Source: Mesocentrotus franciscanus (lineage: Eukaryota; Echinodermata; Echinoidea; Camarodonta; Strongylocentrotidae). From it: a stretch of 64,000 nucleotides of DNA. A program made the position numbers and the translations under genes. Every line of letters begins with the position of its first letter. Within the stretch, counting starts at the first letter, position 1. A model generated the notes under the pieces. That model saw nothing but the letters and a program-made list of their open reading frames with translations, was not told the DNA's origin and searched no databases. The stretch is taken from positions 62,001 through 126,000 of the forward strand of contig CP137673.1 in NCBI GenBank assembly GCA_037976565.1, read 5' to 3'. Positions 46,271 through 58,400 of the stretch are shown in pieces.

Positions 46271-47600
46271 GTGGCGTAATGAGCAAAAAGGTTTTTTTTT
46301 TTTTTTGGGGCTGGCAGACAAACCCGCATCACCCCACTCTTACATGCAGGCCCCGCTTAACGTTTTTCAAAGTGGGTGGGGGAAGGCTAAAGTATTTACG
46401 ATCACGTAGAGCGTAGTGTAAATTGGCGTGGGGTCTAGGGGCAAATTAGCCCTGGAAGGGGTCAAGGGGCAGAGCCCCGGAAGCTCAGGGTATGGGCATT
46501 TAATTACGGTCAGATGAGCATATTTTCAGTGATACCTTATTCATGACACTGGCAGGTCACTAATTGGCGTGGGGTCCAGGGGGATTTGAGGCATTTTATA
46601 ACGGCCATTGAGCATTCAGGGGCCCGCCTTAGACCCTGGTGGGGTCGAAGGGGGCGGAGCCCCCGGAAGCTCAGGGGTTTTAGGCATTTAATCACGGTCA
46701 GATGAGCAAATTTTGATACCCTATTTGTGACAATGGCAGGTCACTAATTGGCGTGGGGTCTCGGGCGGAGCCCGGAAGCTCAGGGGTTTTAGGCAATAAA
46801 TTACTGTCAGATGAGTATCCAGGGGCCTGACTTAGGGCCATTGGTTGGGTCCAGGGGGCAGAGCCCCTGGAAGCTCAGGGGTTTTAGGCGTTTAATTACG
46901 GTCAGATGAGCATAAATTTGATACCTTATTATTTTGTGACACTGGCAGGACACTAATTGGCGCGGGGTCCAGGGGGCGGGGTCCAGGGGCGGAGCGCCCA
47001 GAAGCTCAGGGGTTTGAGGCTTTTATAACGGTCAGATAAGCATTCAGGGGCCCGCCTTAGGTCCCTTGGTGGGGTCGAGGGGGCAGAGCCACCGGAAGTT
47101 TAGGGGTTTTAGGCATTAAATTACCGTCAGATGAGCATCTAGGGGCCCGTTTTAGGGCCCTAGGTGGGGTCCAGAGGCAGAGCCCCTGGAAGCTCAGGGG
47201 TTTTAGGTATTTAATCACGGTCAGATGAGCATATTTCGATCACCTATTTGTGACATTGGCACGTCACTAATTGGCGTGGGGTCCAGGGAGCGTAGCCCCC
47301 GGAAGCTCAGGGGTTTTAAGCAATAAATTACGGTCAAATGAGCATTCAGGGGCCCGCCTTAAGGCCCTTGTGGGGTCGAGGGGACAGAGCCACCAGAAGT
47401 TCAGGGGTTTTAGGCATTGAATTACGGTCAGATGAGCATATTTTGATACCTTAATTGGGACACTGGCAGGTCACTAATTGGCGTGGGGTCCAGTGGGCGG
47501 AGCCCCTGGAAGCTCAAGGGTTTTAGGCATTAAATTACCGATAAATGAGCATATTTTGATACTCATTATTTTGTGACACTGGCAGGTCACTATTCTTTCT
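46271..47600. repeat. GC-rich tandem array (GGCGTGGGGTCCAGGGGGCGG)
   Basis: The unit includes CACTAATTGGCGTGGGGTCC, GGAAGCTCAGGGGTTTTAGG, CATTTAATTACGGTCAGATG and GAGCATTCAGGGGCCCGCCT, with period about 150 bases and some longer double units. It starts at CAGTGGCGTAATGAGC and ends in a (TTTC)n tract at 47590-47632. Confidence 0.85.
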
Positions 47601-48023
47601 TTCTTTCTCTCTTTCTTTCTTTCTTTTCTCTTTAGTATACTTTTCCAAAAAAGTGGTGGGGGCGGCGGAGCTCGAGTCCCGAGCCCCGTCGTTCTGCGGG
47701 CCCTGCCATGTAGGCCTCTAAATAAGCATATTTCTTGCCTGACTGTAAATTTAGGAATTTGTAATTTTCCAACAAACGCATAAAAAGTATAATTTACTAA
47801 AAAGTGAGGAAAATCTCGCAAGCCCGCTCGCCCCCTCTGGATCAGCGCCTGTGGAACATTCCCTCCGGAAATGACCCTCCTCGCCACATCAAAAACAAAC
47901 CCTAGGCGCAGGCGACTGCGCATTCCCCGCATACCGCCTAGAGCTGCCGCTATCTTCTCTAAGCTCTTCTCTAGGCCGGACATATGGGTGTGCAGACTTT
48001 TCGCTAAACTGGATATACGGTTA

Positions 48024-48300
48024 TCTACTAGTGTTACTCACTATGAACATGACAAACAAAATATACATTCCTCATCTACTCAACATTGCTGTGGTAGACA
48101 GGAGCATCCCTTCACTGCTACTATGTAAAAATGTGTAGAACAGGTTTCACATGCATATTCACCTGTTCTACTTATTTTACATAATAGCAGTGAAGGGATG
48201 TTCCTTTGTCTACCACAGCAATTGTTGAGGGTAGAATGATGAATTGTATATTTTGTCCTCTTTCTTTGTCCGTCATGTACATAGTATAGTAATAATGACT
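48024..48300. mobile_element. Hairpin element, arms ~120 bases
   Basis: The left arm (CAACATTGCTGTGGTAGACA … GTGTAGAACAGGT) is the imperfect complement of the right arm (ACCTGTTCTACTTATTTTAC … TCTACCACAGCAATTGTTGA). The loop is under 20 bases, with the centre near 48152. Confidence 0.8.
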
Positions 48301-48416
48301 GCTATGAGAGGCAAAGTTGTTTTTATTGCTCAAGGGGAGGTTGATAGCACGATGTATACCTCCCCGAGAGCCCCCAAAACAACTATGCCTCGAATATTAA
48401 AGCAGTCATTATAACT
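48290..48416. mobile_element. Second hairpin, directly adjoining
   Basis: AATGACTGCTATGAGAGGCA … GGGGAGGT pairs with ACCTCCCCGAG … AAAGCAGTCATT. The two hairpins share a border at about 48290. Confidence 0.7.
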
Positions 48417-48419
48417 TTT

Positions 48420-51400
48420 ATATATTGAAAACAGGGTCATAGAATACAAGGTCAATCGTGGTAATCAAATCTGTGTTGATAAACTTGCACTGTTGCAGGT
48501 AGCTCAGCTGGCCATTGAGATTGCACGCATATTACCCTATGCAGTTTACGTGCATTGCGCGATCATGCCAAATTGGTCAATTTAATCATTTTCAAATCGA
48601 GATTCAAACCTTTATTGCTTGTGATCCTGAAAGTGATACTCAAAAATGAGGTGTCATATGAAAGAGCAGGTTTATCTCTATATTTCCAAAGGGGCGTCAT
48701 CTCGTCATTACATGTAGATCTAGACCTAGCTACAATCGAGATCGGCGGTCGTCTGCGCTGCGCAATGCAATTAAAAAACCTCAAATGTAGCGACTAAATC
48801 ATCGCACAAATGTAAGGTGTCCGCGCTCGCACAAAGACAATTTTAACACGTAAACCAATGGGGATCGCAGGAGGATGGGGCATATGGATTTTACCCATAC
48901 ACTTAAGCGCCACCTCTTCAAACGTACCGCGCACCGACGTGAAAAGCTTTAAAAATATGCCAAATTCCGGCCCTTTTCAACTACATCTTTTGATCCGATA
49001 GGCCTAGTTCACCATCGGAAAAAGCATTAGAAAATTTGACTTTTCTTCTTTACGGTGATGTAAAAATCACGATATTTTGTTGTTTCATCGCACCGTCATT
49101 TTTTGATTATATTTCATCAATTTGGTCAAAATTTCTGTGGTATCCGACTTTTTGACTGAAAAATCCTGGCTATATCTGTCGGTTTCTTGCCGGGAGAGGG
49201 CTATTTTTACCATCGGAAAAAGATTCATGTCATTCAGTTCATTCTGAACATTTTCATATATAAATGATTCTCAATGGATGAAAAAACCACCGTCAAAAGA
49301 CAAAACCAATCGGTACCTCCGTCTGATTTTGGGAACTCCATTTTCTCCATTGATTAACGTGTGTGCCTCTTGATCGCTGAAATCTGTAGGTAGCCAGCGG
49401 ACCGGGTCGTACCATTCTTGCTCGGGGAAATCAAGGGTTTTTAACGTGGATCATAATTGCGCTTACTCTCTCATGCATTGCATACGGAAAATAATAATCG
49501 AATTGAACTGTGTGTATGTGTGTATATTGGCCATATTACTGATTCATCATCTATAAGACCTCCATTACTAAGTATTAGACTCCTTTTTTTATTCAATCAC
49601 CCGTGCTCTAAATAGAACAGTCGCGAACCTAGAGTGATCCAATCAGAGCCAATCAGATTCAGCCGCACAGCTGCGCGGACATTGTACGCGTAGTCGGTTC
49701 TGTATGCGCACAGCTGACCCGGGCTGATTAAAAGCTTCAAATTAGGTGAAAGAAATCGGGGGTTACAAATTCATATGATGAGGGTACAAACTTTTAACTA
49801 TGCCCTGTGGGCTATTGCTATTCCCTGTGAGTGGGGCATGGCTTGAAATCACGACTCCAATTTCGACCAATCAGATGGCTAGATTTCTAAAGTGAGGTAT
49901 ATAATGACTGTTAGTGGCCACTAAGGCCCATTAGTGACTATAACAAAACATATGCTCTTCCTGGCTATTTGGGAATGTGTCAGTTTGCAACAGAAATGGA
50001 GAAACGCGCATTTTGTTGAAAATCATGTGATATCACGAACGTTTATAAATCACTTGTATGGAATTGAAAATAAGTCATGGTTTAATTTTATATGGGGCTA
50101 GCGACCCCACGCCCCCGCCCACCAGTGCTTACAACCATTTAGATATTTTCTCTCTCCGACGATTGAATTATTTAGTGTTAATTTTTTTTTTCTCTCTCTC
50201 TCTCCCTCTCTCATATACATCAAATATTTCATTCCTTTGGGCACCAGCCAATATAGAGAACCTAGCTCTAGACACCGACATAATCTACAAGGTCTACAGG
50301 CTACCCACTATACACACACATTTGATAGCACCCCCAACTAAAAACAAATATCAAAAACGTACGGACTAACACATTGCTCATCCAGTCGAAAATGTAACAG
50401 ACTAGATATAACCAACTCAACAGAAGCTTATCAAACCTATAAATATATCTTAACCAAATGAGACATCACGAAGGAGAACATCACAAAACAAAAAATTCTG
50501 TCTTCTTGTCACTTTATTAGGTGTTGTTAAAAGTAGTAAATTTTCACCCCCAAAATACGTCAAAACATGGATAATCATAAAATTTAAGACATATATAAAT
50601 ATATTAGATAGCTTAGACAGATACCGAGATGTGATTGGTCCACAGCGCGTCACGTGATATCGACTGCGAGGATCGAAATCCTTGTATTTTCCTGGCCGGT
50701 CCCTTCAATGGTTATATTGACCAGCTGGTCAAATGAATATATTTTTAATCAATGCATGTCGCCCTCTTGAGGACTGTATGTCACCAACCGATTAAATTAG
50801 TATTACAGTATATTTTTCTAACAGTAACATGTATGTCAACTTCGAGGAAAACACAAAATTTATATATTAATGTACAATTTTTAATAAAAGTCTCCCAAAT
50901 CATAAAAAACTAAATATCATGACACTACTACAGATGATAACGATGTCAACATCTAACTAAACATTTTCAAATTTATTCACAATCGAGTACAATATGTGAA
51001 TAAAATGAAGAAATCTCAATGAAATTTAAAAATAAATCATCACATGGACTATCTGTATTACATTACTAATTGAAAGAAATTTCTTCATCCTAAGAGCAAA
51101 CATTGAACTTATAATAGTAACAGATTGGATCAAGGTTACCAAACTGTAATTACACCTGCATCAGAACAATTATGTGCCAGTCAACATGATCACTAGTTTT
51201 ACAAGTGACATCTAAATCTATGTTAATTTTGGGAGACCGTTTGGTATCTCGGCATGTGTTTTGATTGTCACATCCGGTGTAAGTGAACATCACCTCACTG
51301 TTTTCACCATTATTATTATTTTGTTTTTAATCAAATTTTTACTTAAAAACGAAACTATGAAAAAAAATCTATTCAACAAAACTCACCTGTCTTCTTTAAC

Positions 51401-52289
51401 ATTCCTAAATCTAGAAATCTAAAGTAGAATCCTTCCTCCCTTCTTCCTTTTTCATCTATTCAAATTGCATCATCAATTAATATAACCAGTAAAATTCTGG
51501 GACAATAGCATTGACAAATTGCAAAACAAACATAAAATATAATATTTTTGCTACTAAATAGGTGCTAAGAATAATTTCATTTTACATGATACTTTACGTG
51601 TAAAGTATGAAATACAATCAATACAATTTCTTAGGGTTAATCAGAAGCAGTTTTCCTCCTTGAAATATCTATCAACAATAGTCTGCAAATGAGCAGAAAA
51701 GTAATATGATCAAACACATGTATAACACAAACACATAAACTCTTTACTCTATGACTATACAGCTGACAATTAATTCTGAAAAGGTGTTTTTTTTCTCGCA
51801 AATCGCTATATTTCAAAGAATACTACAATTTTTGTAATAGGAATAAATAAATACTTACATGAATAAAATAAAAACATTTTAAAAAGGAAATCCTGTAGAA
51901 ACATAGCTCAAATATCATGCCTGAACATACAAACACGTAATATCTGAATTTTACATGAGATAAACGTATAGAAAAGATACCAGTCCCTACAGTCATATTT
52001 GAAATGGTTAATTCACCTTCAACATAAGAAATTCTGAGCTTAGAAATCTATAGCTTTGTATCATTTTTATGGATCTAAAAACAAACACTATTGTGGAATA
52101 TCAGGAAATAACATATTATTCCGAGAGAAAGTTAAATATCATGTTCATAAATATATTTTGCAACCCATTAGCAGAATTTGACAGAGGCTTTTTTTAATTC
52201 AATGAGGCATTAAACGGTGGAGGCAAATGACCCACAAACCCTATTTAAAAAAAAAAAAAAAAAAAACAATATACAACAAAAACCTGTCT
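48420..52289. other. No gene seen; 3' flank of the NRF-6-like gene
   Basis: Mostly AT-rich DNA. TAGCTCAGCTGG at 48499 fits a tRNA A box, but no tRNA fold follows. (CT)n lies at 50183-50213 and poly-A at 52244-52266. The part near 52290 should hold the 3' UTR; no polyadenylation site could be fixed. Confidence 0.4.
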
Positions 52290-52433
52290 TCATTTCACAG
52301 GCTGCCTATGGACTCTAGATTTGACTCTGGTCTGCAATATCTTCTCCATGTTACAGAACGGGAATTCCACCAAGACACACAGAACCAGAGCACAGCAATA
52401 AGATAGAAGAACAAACGCAGCATATAGGTAGCT
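52290..52433 (-). CDS. NRF-6-like last exon
   Basis: Acceptor TCCACAG. It encodes the last membrane helix (AFVLLSYCCALVLCVLVEFP) and a basic tail (RVKSRVHRQPVK) before TGA at 52290-52292. P-F-C-N-M-E-K matches the family's usual end. Confidence 0.85.
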   Translation of the reverse strand, partial: SYLYAAFVLLSYCCALVLCVLVEFPFCNMEKILQTRVKSRVHRQPVK

Positions 52434-55400
52434 CTGTGGATTGAGAAATAGGCAGCAAAAGGTTATTATAAGCAAATTTTGAATGGTTAAGAATGAGATA
52501 TGACCAGCTAGGTACTGTTTTTCACCTCCACCTGTCATTCAAAAATGTCATGCTGTTGCTATCGTTTGTATTGTAAAGGCAGTATACTGTCTCATGTTTG
52601 GATGAACCTTAAGAAAAAGTTTACTTCATCACATGTATGACGTTTGTTTTATTTCACAAAGAATGGCAGTGCTGCAACCAGAGTTAAATCAATAGGCCCT
52701 TTTACTGATGAATTTGATGTGCATGCAATGGCATCTCTACAGGTGGAATTTATTTGTATACAATAGCTGTTACCATGATGGGCAATCCGCTGGCAAACCT
52801 TTCAGCTGTCAAGAGTAACTTCTCATTAAAAACAGGATGCTTAATTTTTTTTTAAACAGAGGGTTCTAAACAAATCTAGTGCGAAATTAAGCTGATTGAG
52901 GAAACTTACCAATGTGACAACAGACCAATGAATAGGAACAGCTATGCTGAAGCTATACAGATTCTTTATGATGGGTACGTGTATAATGTAGGCTACATAG
53001 TTCAAACGCCCCAAGGGCACCCAGAAGTTCCAGGACAGAATATCGTTGACCACTCCTGCAAAATTTAAACGTGATGGCATAACAAATCTGACATAAAAAT
53101 GAAGCGGTAAACCGCTGGAATTTTGTTGCCATGTTTAAATTAGTGGTAACTGCGAGCCTTTGCGAATTTACCGAGCTTTGTGTATAATAAGATACAGCAA
53201 TGTGAAGCATATTTCACTTACGTCATCACAAAGAAAAGGCAGCAGTTTACCGTTGCATATTTGAACATATCTTAACTGGCCCCCGGGTCATATGTGCACC
53301 CGAAGTTGACGACCAGTTCCCCCAAATGTCTAAATCTTAATAAGGGGCTCACGATCATGCAAACAGATGCTCATTTCGACACATTGTATTTGGAGTGAGA
53401 ACAGAGCGCTTACAGTCAAATCTGCTTTAGAAGCTAGAACACAGATGTGTAACAAACATGTATATATGTAACTAAAATGCAGTATCTAGTTAACACTGTT
53501 TTGTGTCCAGTTAATAGTGAATGTGTAATACATATACCCCTGGCCAGAAATTTCAGGTAGGTTGCCAGACCGGCCATAATGTAACCAATTAAGGCACAGT
53601 TCTTAATATTCTACAGATTTCAAGCCCAGTCCACTTACCGATGACAATGCATTTGCTCCTGCGACAATTGCTGTGGGATTTATTTTGTCAAGTTTAAGGT
53701 ATAGAGTTGGGTTAGGGTTGCAATTGGGTTTTAGGTTAAGGTTTAGGGTTAGGTTTAGGGTCAGGTTTAGGTAGTATTGGGTCCAGGGTTGAGGTTAAGG
53801 ACTAAGTTAATGTAGGAAGGTATGGTGGAACAATAGTCGCAAGAGCAAGTGCCATACAACTACCCACATACCTCCATATCCATAATGACAGGCAAAAATG
53901 ACCCAGGAAACAGCCAGGGCCCAGGTGAAGCGGCTAAATGTAAGATACATGATATTAGCAGCCTGAGTCGGTATGGATGCACCCCTGCTCACATCATAGA
54001 GACCATAGACCACCGCTATGCCCAAGGCGCTAGCAATGGCCCAGCCAGCTGCTACAATAACCTAGATGGAAATACAAACACATACATTGAAAATTCGCTG
54101 ATCCATGTATCATGCTACATGTATTTATTGCAGTCTTTTTCCCATCAGTAGAAACAGAACAAAACACGAAGGCCCACATTGTACAAATTCAGTTGAAGCC
54201 ATATTGCAACACTGCGTCCATGACATATTCAACAAAAGGAAAAATTGGATCATCCTCTAACTTTGTTTGTTAAACTTGACACTTGACTGAGCATAAAACC
54301 AGCATCGGGTTTAAATTTTAGTAGAACACAGGCCTAATTGTTTCAAGTAAGAAAACAAATTGAATACCCACAAATGTCCAAGTTAATTGTATGTAAATAT
54401 GATTATAAATGTGAATGGTATCAATGTTACTATAACTGTAAATAGACAATTCGAAAGCTATTATAATTATGTAATAACATGTTTTTAAAACATAATAATC
54501 ACACTGATATTTAGTAAGTAGGCCTACATACAAGGATGGAAAAGGCTGCATACATTTGTACTGGTTGATTATCATTATATATTCTTGTTTTAGCCGAGTC
54601 CTTCTGGTTTCTTGTGATATGATGGACCAGGGCCCCGTCTTACAAAGAGTTACGATTGATCCAAATCAATCGTAAGTCCTCCAATCAATCGCAAGTTTGC
54701 AGTCTCCTATCTCTTATGTACATAGTTGCGATTGATATCAACTCTTTGTAAGACGGGGCTCAGGTCTTCCTATCTGACATGGCATTCCCTAGGTCTTAAA
54801 CTTCCAGTCCAGTGTCTTCTCTGACTACATCTATGTATGTTTTGGCTGGTCTTCCTCTGCCTCTTTGCCCATGTGATGGAGTCCATATCAGAAATTGGGA
54901 GACAAGTCTGTAGCGACTCATTCATTCGCACTACTTTTACTGTACATTCATGTTCACAGTAATTTTCCATCACGCTACTTATTTATACTCATTTATTCGG
55001 ACCACGTTCATCCCTCCAATCGCGCATCGATTCGTGGTTCCGCGCATCGTTCACTCCGCGTATTTTCAACGCCACGAGGTTTTCTCCACTCCTGCTTACA
55101 TCTCAGTTGAGTCAAGACGTCTCTATGATTTTCTCTCTACACTCGAGATTCTTCCGTGCCTCATGCACGTCAACCTTTTCCCTTCCGTCTTCAACGGGCT
55201 GGCAGTCTTCTAGTGGAACGTTTCAATCAGGACCGACATGGCGCTTGATTCTCCGCTGGGAGCTGCCAATTTCTTCGTTCCGGTAGCTCTTTTCCCACAC
55301 GAGCTCGACTCACCGTACTTCGTCTGCAAGTTCATCACCGAGTTCAACTCACTGCAACTCTGATGAATTTCACTTCAAAGTTCGGCTCATCGATCCATCG

Positions 55401-58400
55401 AGCGACTTACTGCTCAGCATCACCACCGGCTTTGATGTCTTCATTTCTACCTTGGCCTCCGACATCGAACGACTCACTGTTTCGTCGTCGAGCGCCCCAT
55501 TTCTTCTCTTCTCTTCTCGCCTGAGAGCTTCATCATCATCATCATCACGAGCGTCAGCGTCGAGACATTCTTCCCGGCTTTTCAGCTACGACCACGAAGC
55601 TGCGTCTCCGCCTTCAAGCCTCCGCATCATTATCGCGTGAGCCCCTTTCTTCGTTCTTCACATCTCATCATCTTCATTGGACTTTCGACATCATTTCCAT
55701 TCTGTTGTAAGCCTAATTTATTCATTGCATTTATTCATCATGTCCATGCATTTCATTTACTATTGGCCAATGTAAATCCGTGCAATATTCTCAATTCTCA
55801 TTCATGTGATTCTTATTCTGAATCATTTATTTACTCGACTACACTTTGCAAGTGTTTAGTCTGCTTTATTTATACCTCAATAAACTAACGAAAAGAGAAT
55901 ACAGTTTATCATGTATTTTATTGTCAGTGCAACTTTGCTTCCTCGTAGCTAAATAAAAATAGAGTTATGTTGAGTGATCAGTGAACACGCTTTCCAATTT
56001 CCATTCACAATACACCTCAAACACACATATCTCCACAAGTCCATATCTTCTCCTGGAGCAGTGGCCAGCAATAAGCTTCAGTCTTCTCCGTCTTAGCTTT
56101 TCAGGAAGTTTAGGTAGATGGCCATAAAGGTACAATGAATCACCATTGTCACCCTAAAAGGATGATTTAAAATGTCTCATAGAATTGGGTTTACTTACCG
56201 GCGACAGTTTAATCTTCTTTTTCCCAATATCATACATGACATAGCCAAGGGCCATGCCCAAGAGGTATGGTGGGATACGACAATACGGTTTGATGTAGAT
56301 GCTGGCCGCTTGGAAGCTGTGGGTCGTTAAAAAATAAAAACAAACAAACAAAATGGCAGCACAGGTTAACTGTGGGTTTTTTTCTTAACATGTAGCTGCT
56401 CTTCATATTTTAGTATCTTACACTATCAAGTATTTTGTTGCATCTCCATTTTAAATTCAGTTAGTATAGGCTTGTGTGGAAGATTCATGTTTTAAATTCT
56501 GTGGTAAACTGCCATTGTTTAATTATCATGGCATAAGTGAGCAAGCCTTTACTGAGCTCCCAAATTGTCATATGAATAGTCATATCGAAATTGCGGGGTG
56601 TTAATGAAGGCTCGCAGTCAGAGGAAAGCCCCAATCAGCGCAAACCACAGACACAATCATCAATACAACTGCACAAGTGGCCCCAACTGGCAGGTAGCCA
56701 AATATAGCCAATAAATTATATGCCAAGCAAATGTTCATACAATAGTCATACGATTATGTTACGGACCTCATGCTTTTTCCTCATTAAAATCCTATTTCAA
56801 TTTCTTTCAAAACCAAGTCATTTTTAAAATCAGGAATGCGGTGGCAATCTGACATTTAATGCACAGAGCAATAATCACCATAGCAGGTGCATACAATCCT
56901 CACAACTCAAGTCATAAAACCTCCAGACAAGCTAGTAGCGACCTCCTATTGAGAAAGATCACCTGTCTATAAAGACCACTCTTCTTTTCCCTTAAAAATT
57001 GTTTCTCATTGAAACCTATACTAAAGGAACCTTTATTGCCTCTGGAAACCATTTTTCTTGTTTCATTTTAGCGGTCGTTATATACAGGTTTCACGGTATG
57101 ATATCTTACCCTGCAGGCGATTTGAGATCGAAAAGAACAAAGTCATTCTGATAACAGAGCATAGCAGTCGTGATGAAACTGGCCACACACATCATGATTA
57201 ATACTATCATTCCTTTGACGCCATACCTGCATGGATTAAAGAATATTTATATAACAGGTTCTAGAATGTAGGCAATCTCTCGCGGGGGTTAGGAAGCCGG
57301 GGACAATTGTAACACAGGGCAAATGTAGAAACGCGCTATACGTATACGCTCTGCACAGTGCATGCGCATTTCATTGCCCCACATGATGTCCTGAGGGTAG
57401 GCAGGTCAACACATCGAGGCACTTTTTACAGCCAAAACATCGTTTTTGTTTAGCACTGAAGTAAAATCTTGAATTACCTAATTGTTTTCCCTTGACAAAT
57501 ATGTGCTGGAGCTATAACTATTATTTTTATTTGGTCAAAAATAAGTTTTTAGGCCGGTATTTGGCGAAAGTTTCAACGACGAATACTAATGCTAATGATA
57601 CAAAAAAAAAAAAAAAAAAATATGGCCGCCCTCCTCGGGGGCAAATGTAACAACGTAATAACTAGTATAATTTTCCCCACGTAACTGGAAAAAGTATAAT
57701 GTAAATGAGTCAAGCATTTGTCATAGTTTTTATTAAAATAAGCTGTCAATTGTTAAAAATCTGTCCAACGAGTCACCTTTAATTAAAAAAATAAAAAATA
57801 AAAAATATTTCTGAGGGATATGATTTGTTGGTACAATTGTATGCGGTTACAATTGCCCCATGGGTGTGTTACACGATAAAATGCGAGAGAACATGGTTGC
57901 GAACACTGAGCTGAGCGCGAGCTGAGACGCCCAATACACTTTTGGCTGCACTTTATGTACTGTGATGCCATTCAAAGCAAATGGCAGCCCCCATGACTGT
58001 GCGATTCTTGGCATTTTGATTGGGTTTGTTGCTTATTTTTCGACTTAATTAATATTCCTTTTGTAGACCTGGGCCCCGTCTTACAAAGAGACGCGATTGA
58101 TCCAAATCAATCGCAAGTCCTCAAATCAATCTCAAGTTTGCAGTCTCCCATCTCTTATGTACATAGTTGCGATTGATACCAACTCTTTGTAAGACGGGGC
58201 CCTGTTTTATGAAACAAGTAATTCATGTAGCTTATGCATTTAATGATAGACTCTGCACTCAGTTGAGTCACAATGAGCTGGGTAATGAATGAGACACGTC
58301 TTTTTCATTAATCATCCGATTGTGACTTAACTAGCTGCGTGCAGTGCATATTAACTAACGCACTCGCAAACATGAATTATTTGAATAATATACAGTCCAG

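Noticed and set aside
47474..47983. 169-codon minus-strand frame
   Set aside because: It runs through the GC-rich array and a (TTTC)n tract; no domain is recognisable.
48499..48610. tRNA-like A box (TAGCTCAGCTGG) and a B-box-like GATTCAAAC
   Set aside because: The boxes are about 100 bases apart and no cloverleaf or acceptor stem can be drawn.
55452..55640. Ser-rich 62-codon frame
   Set aside because: Short, low complexity (TCATCA repeats), and within the possible LTR.
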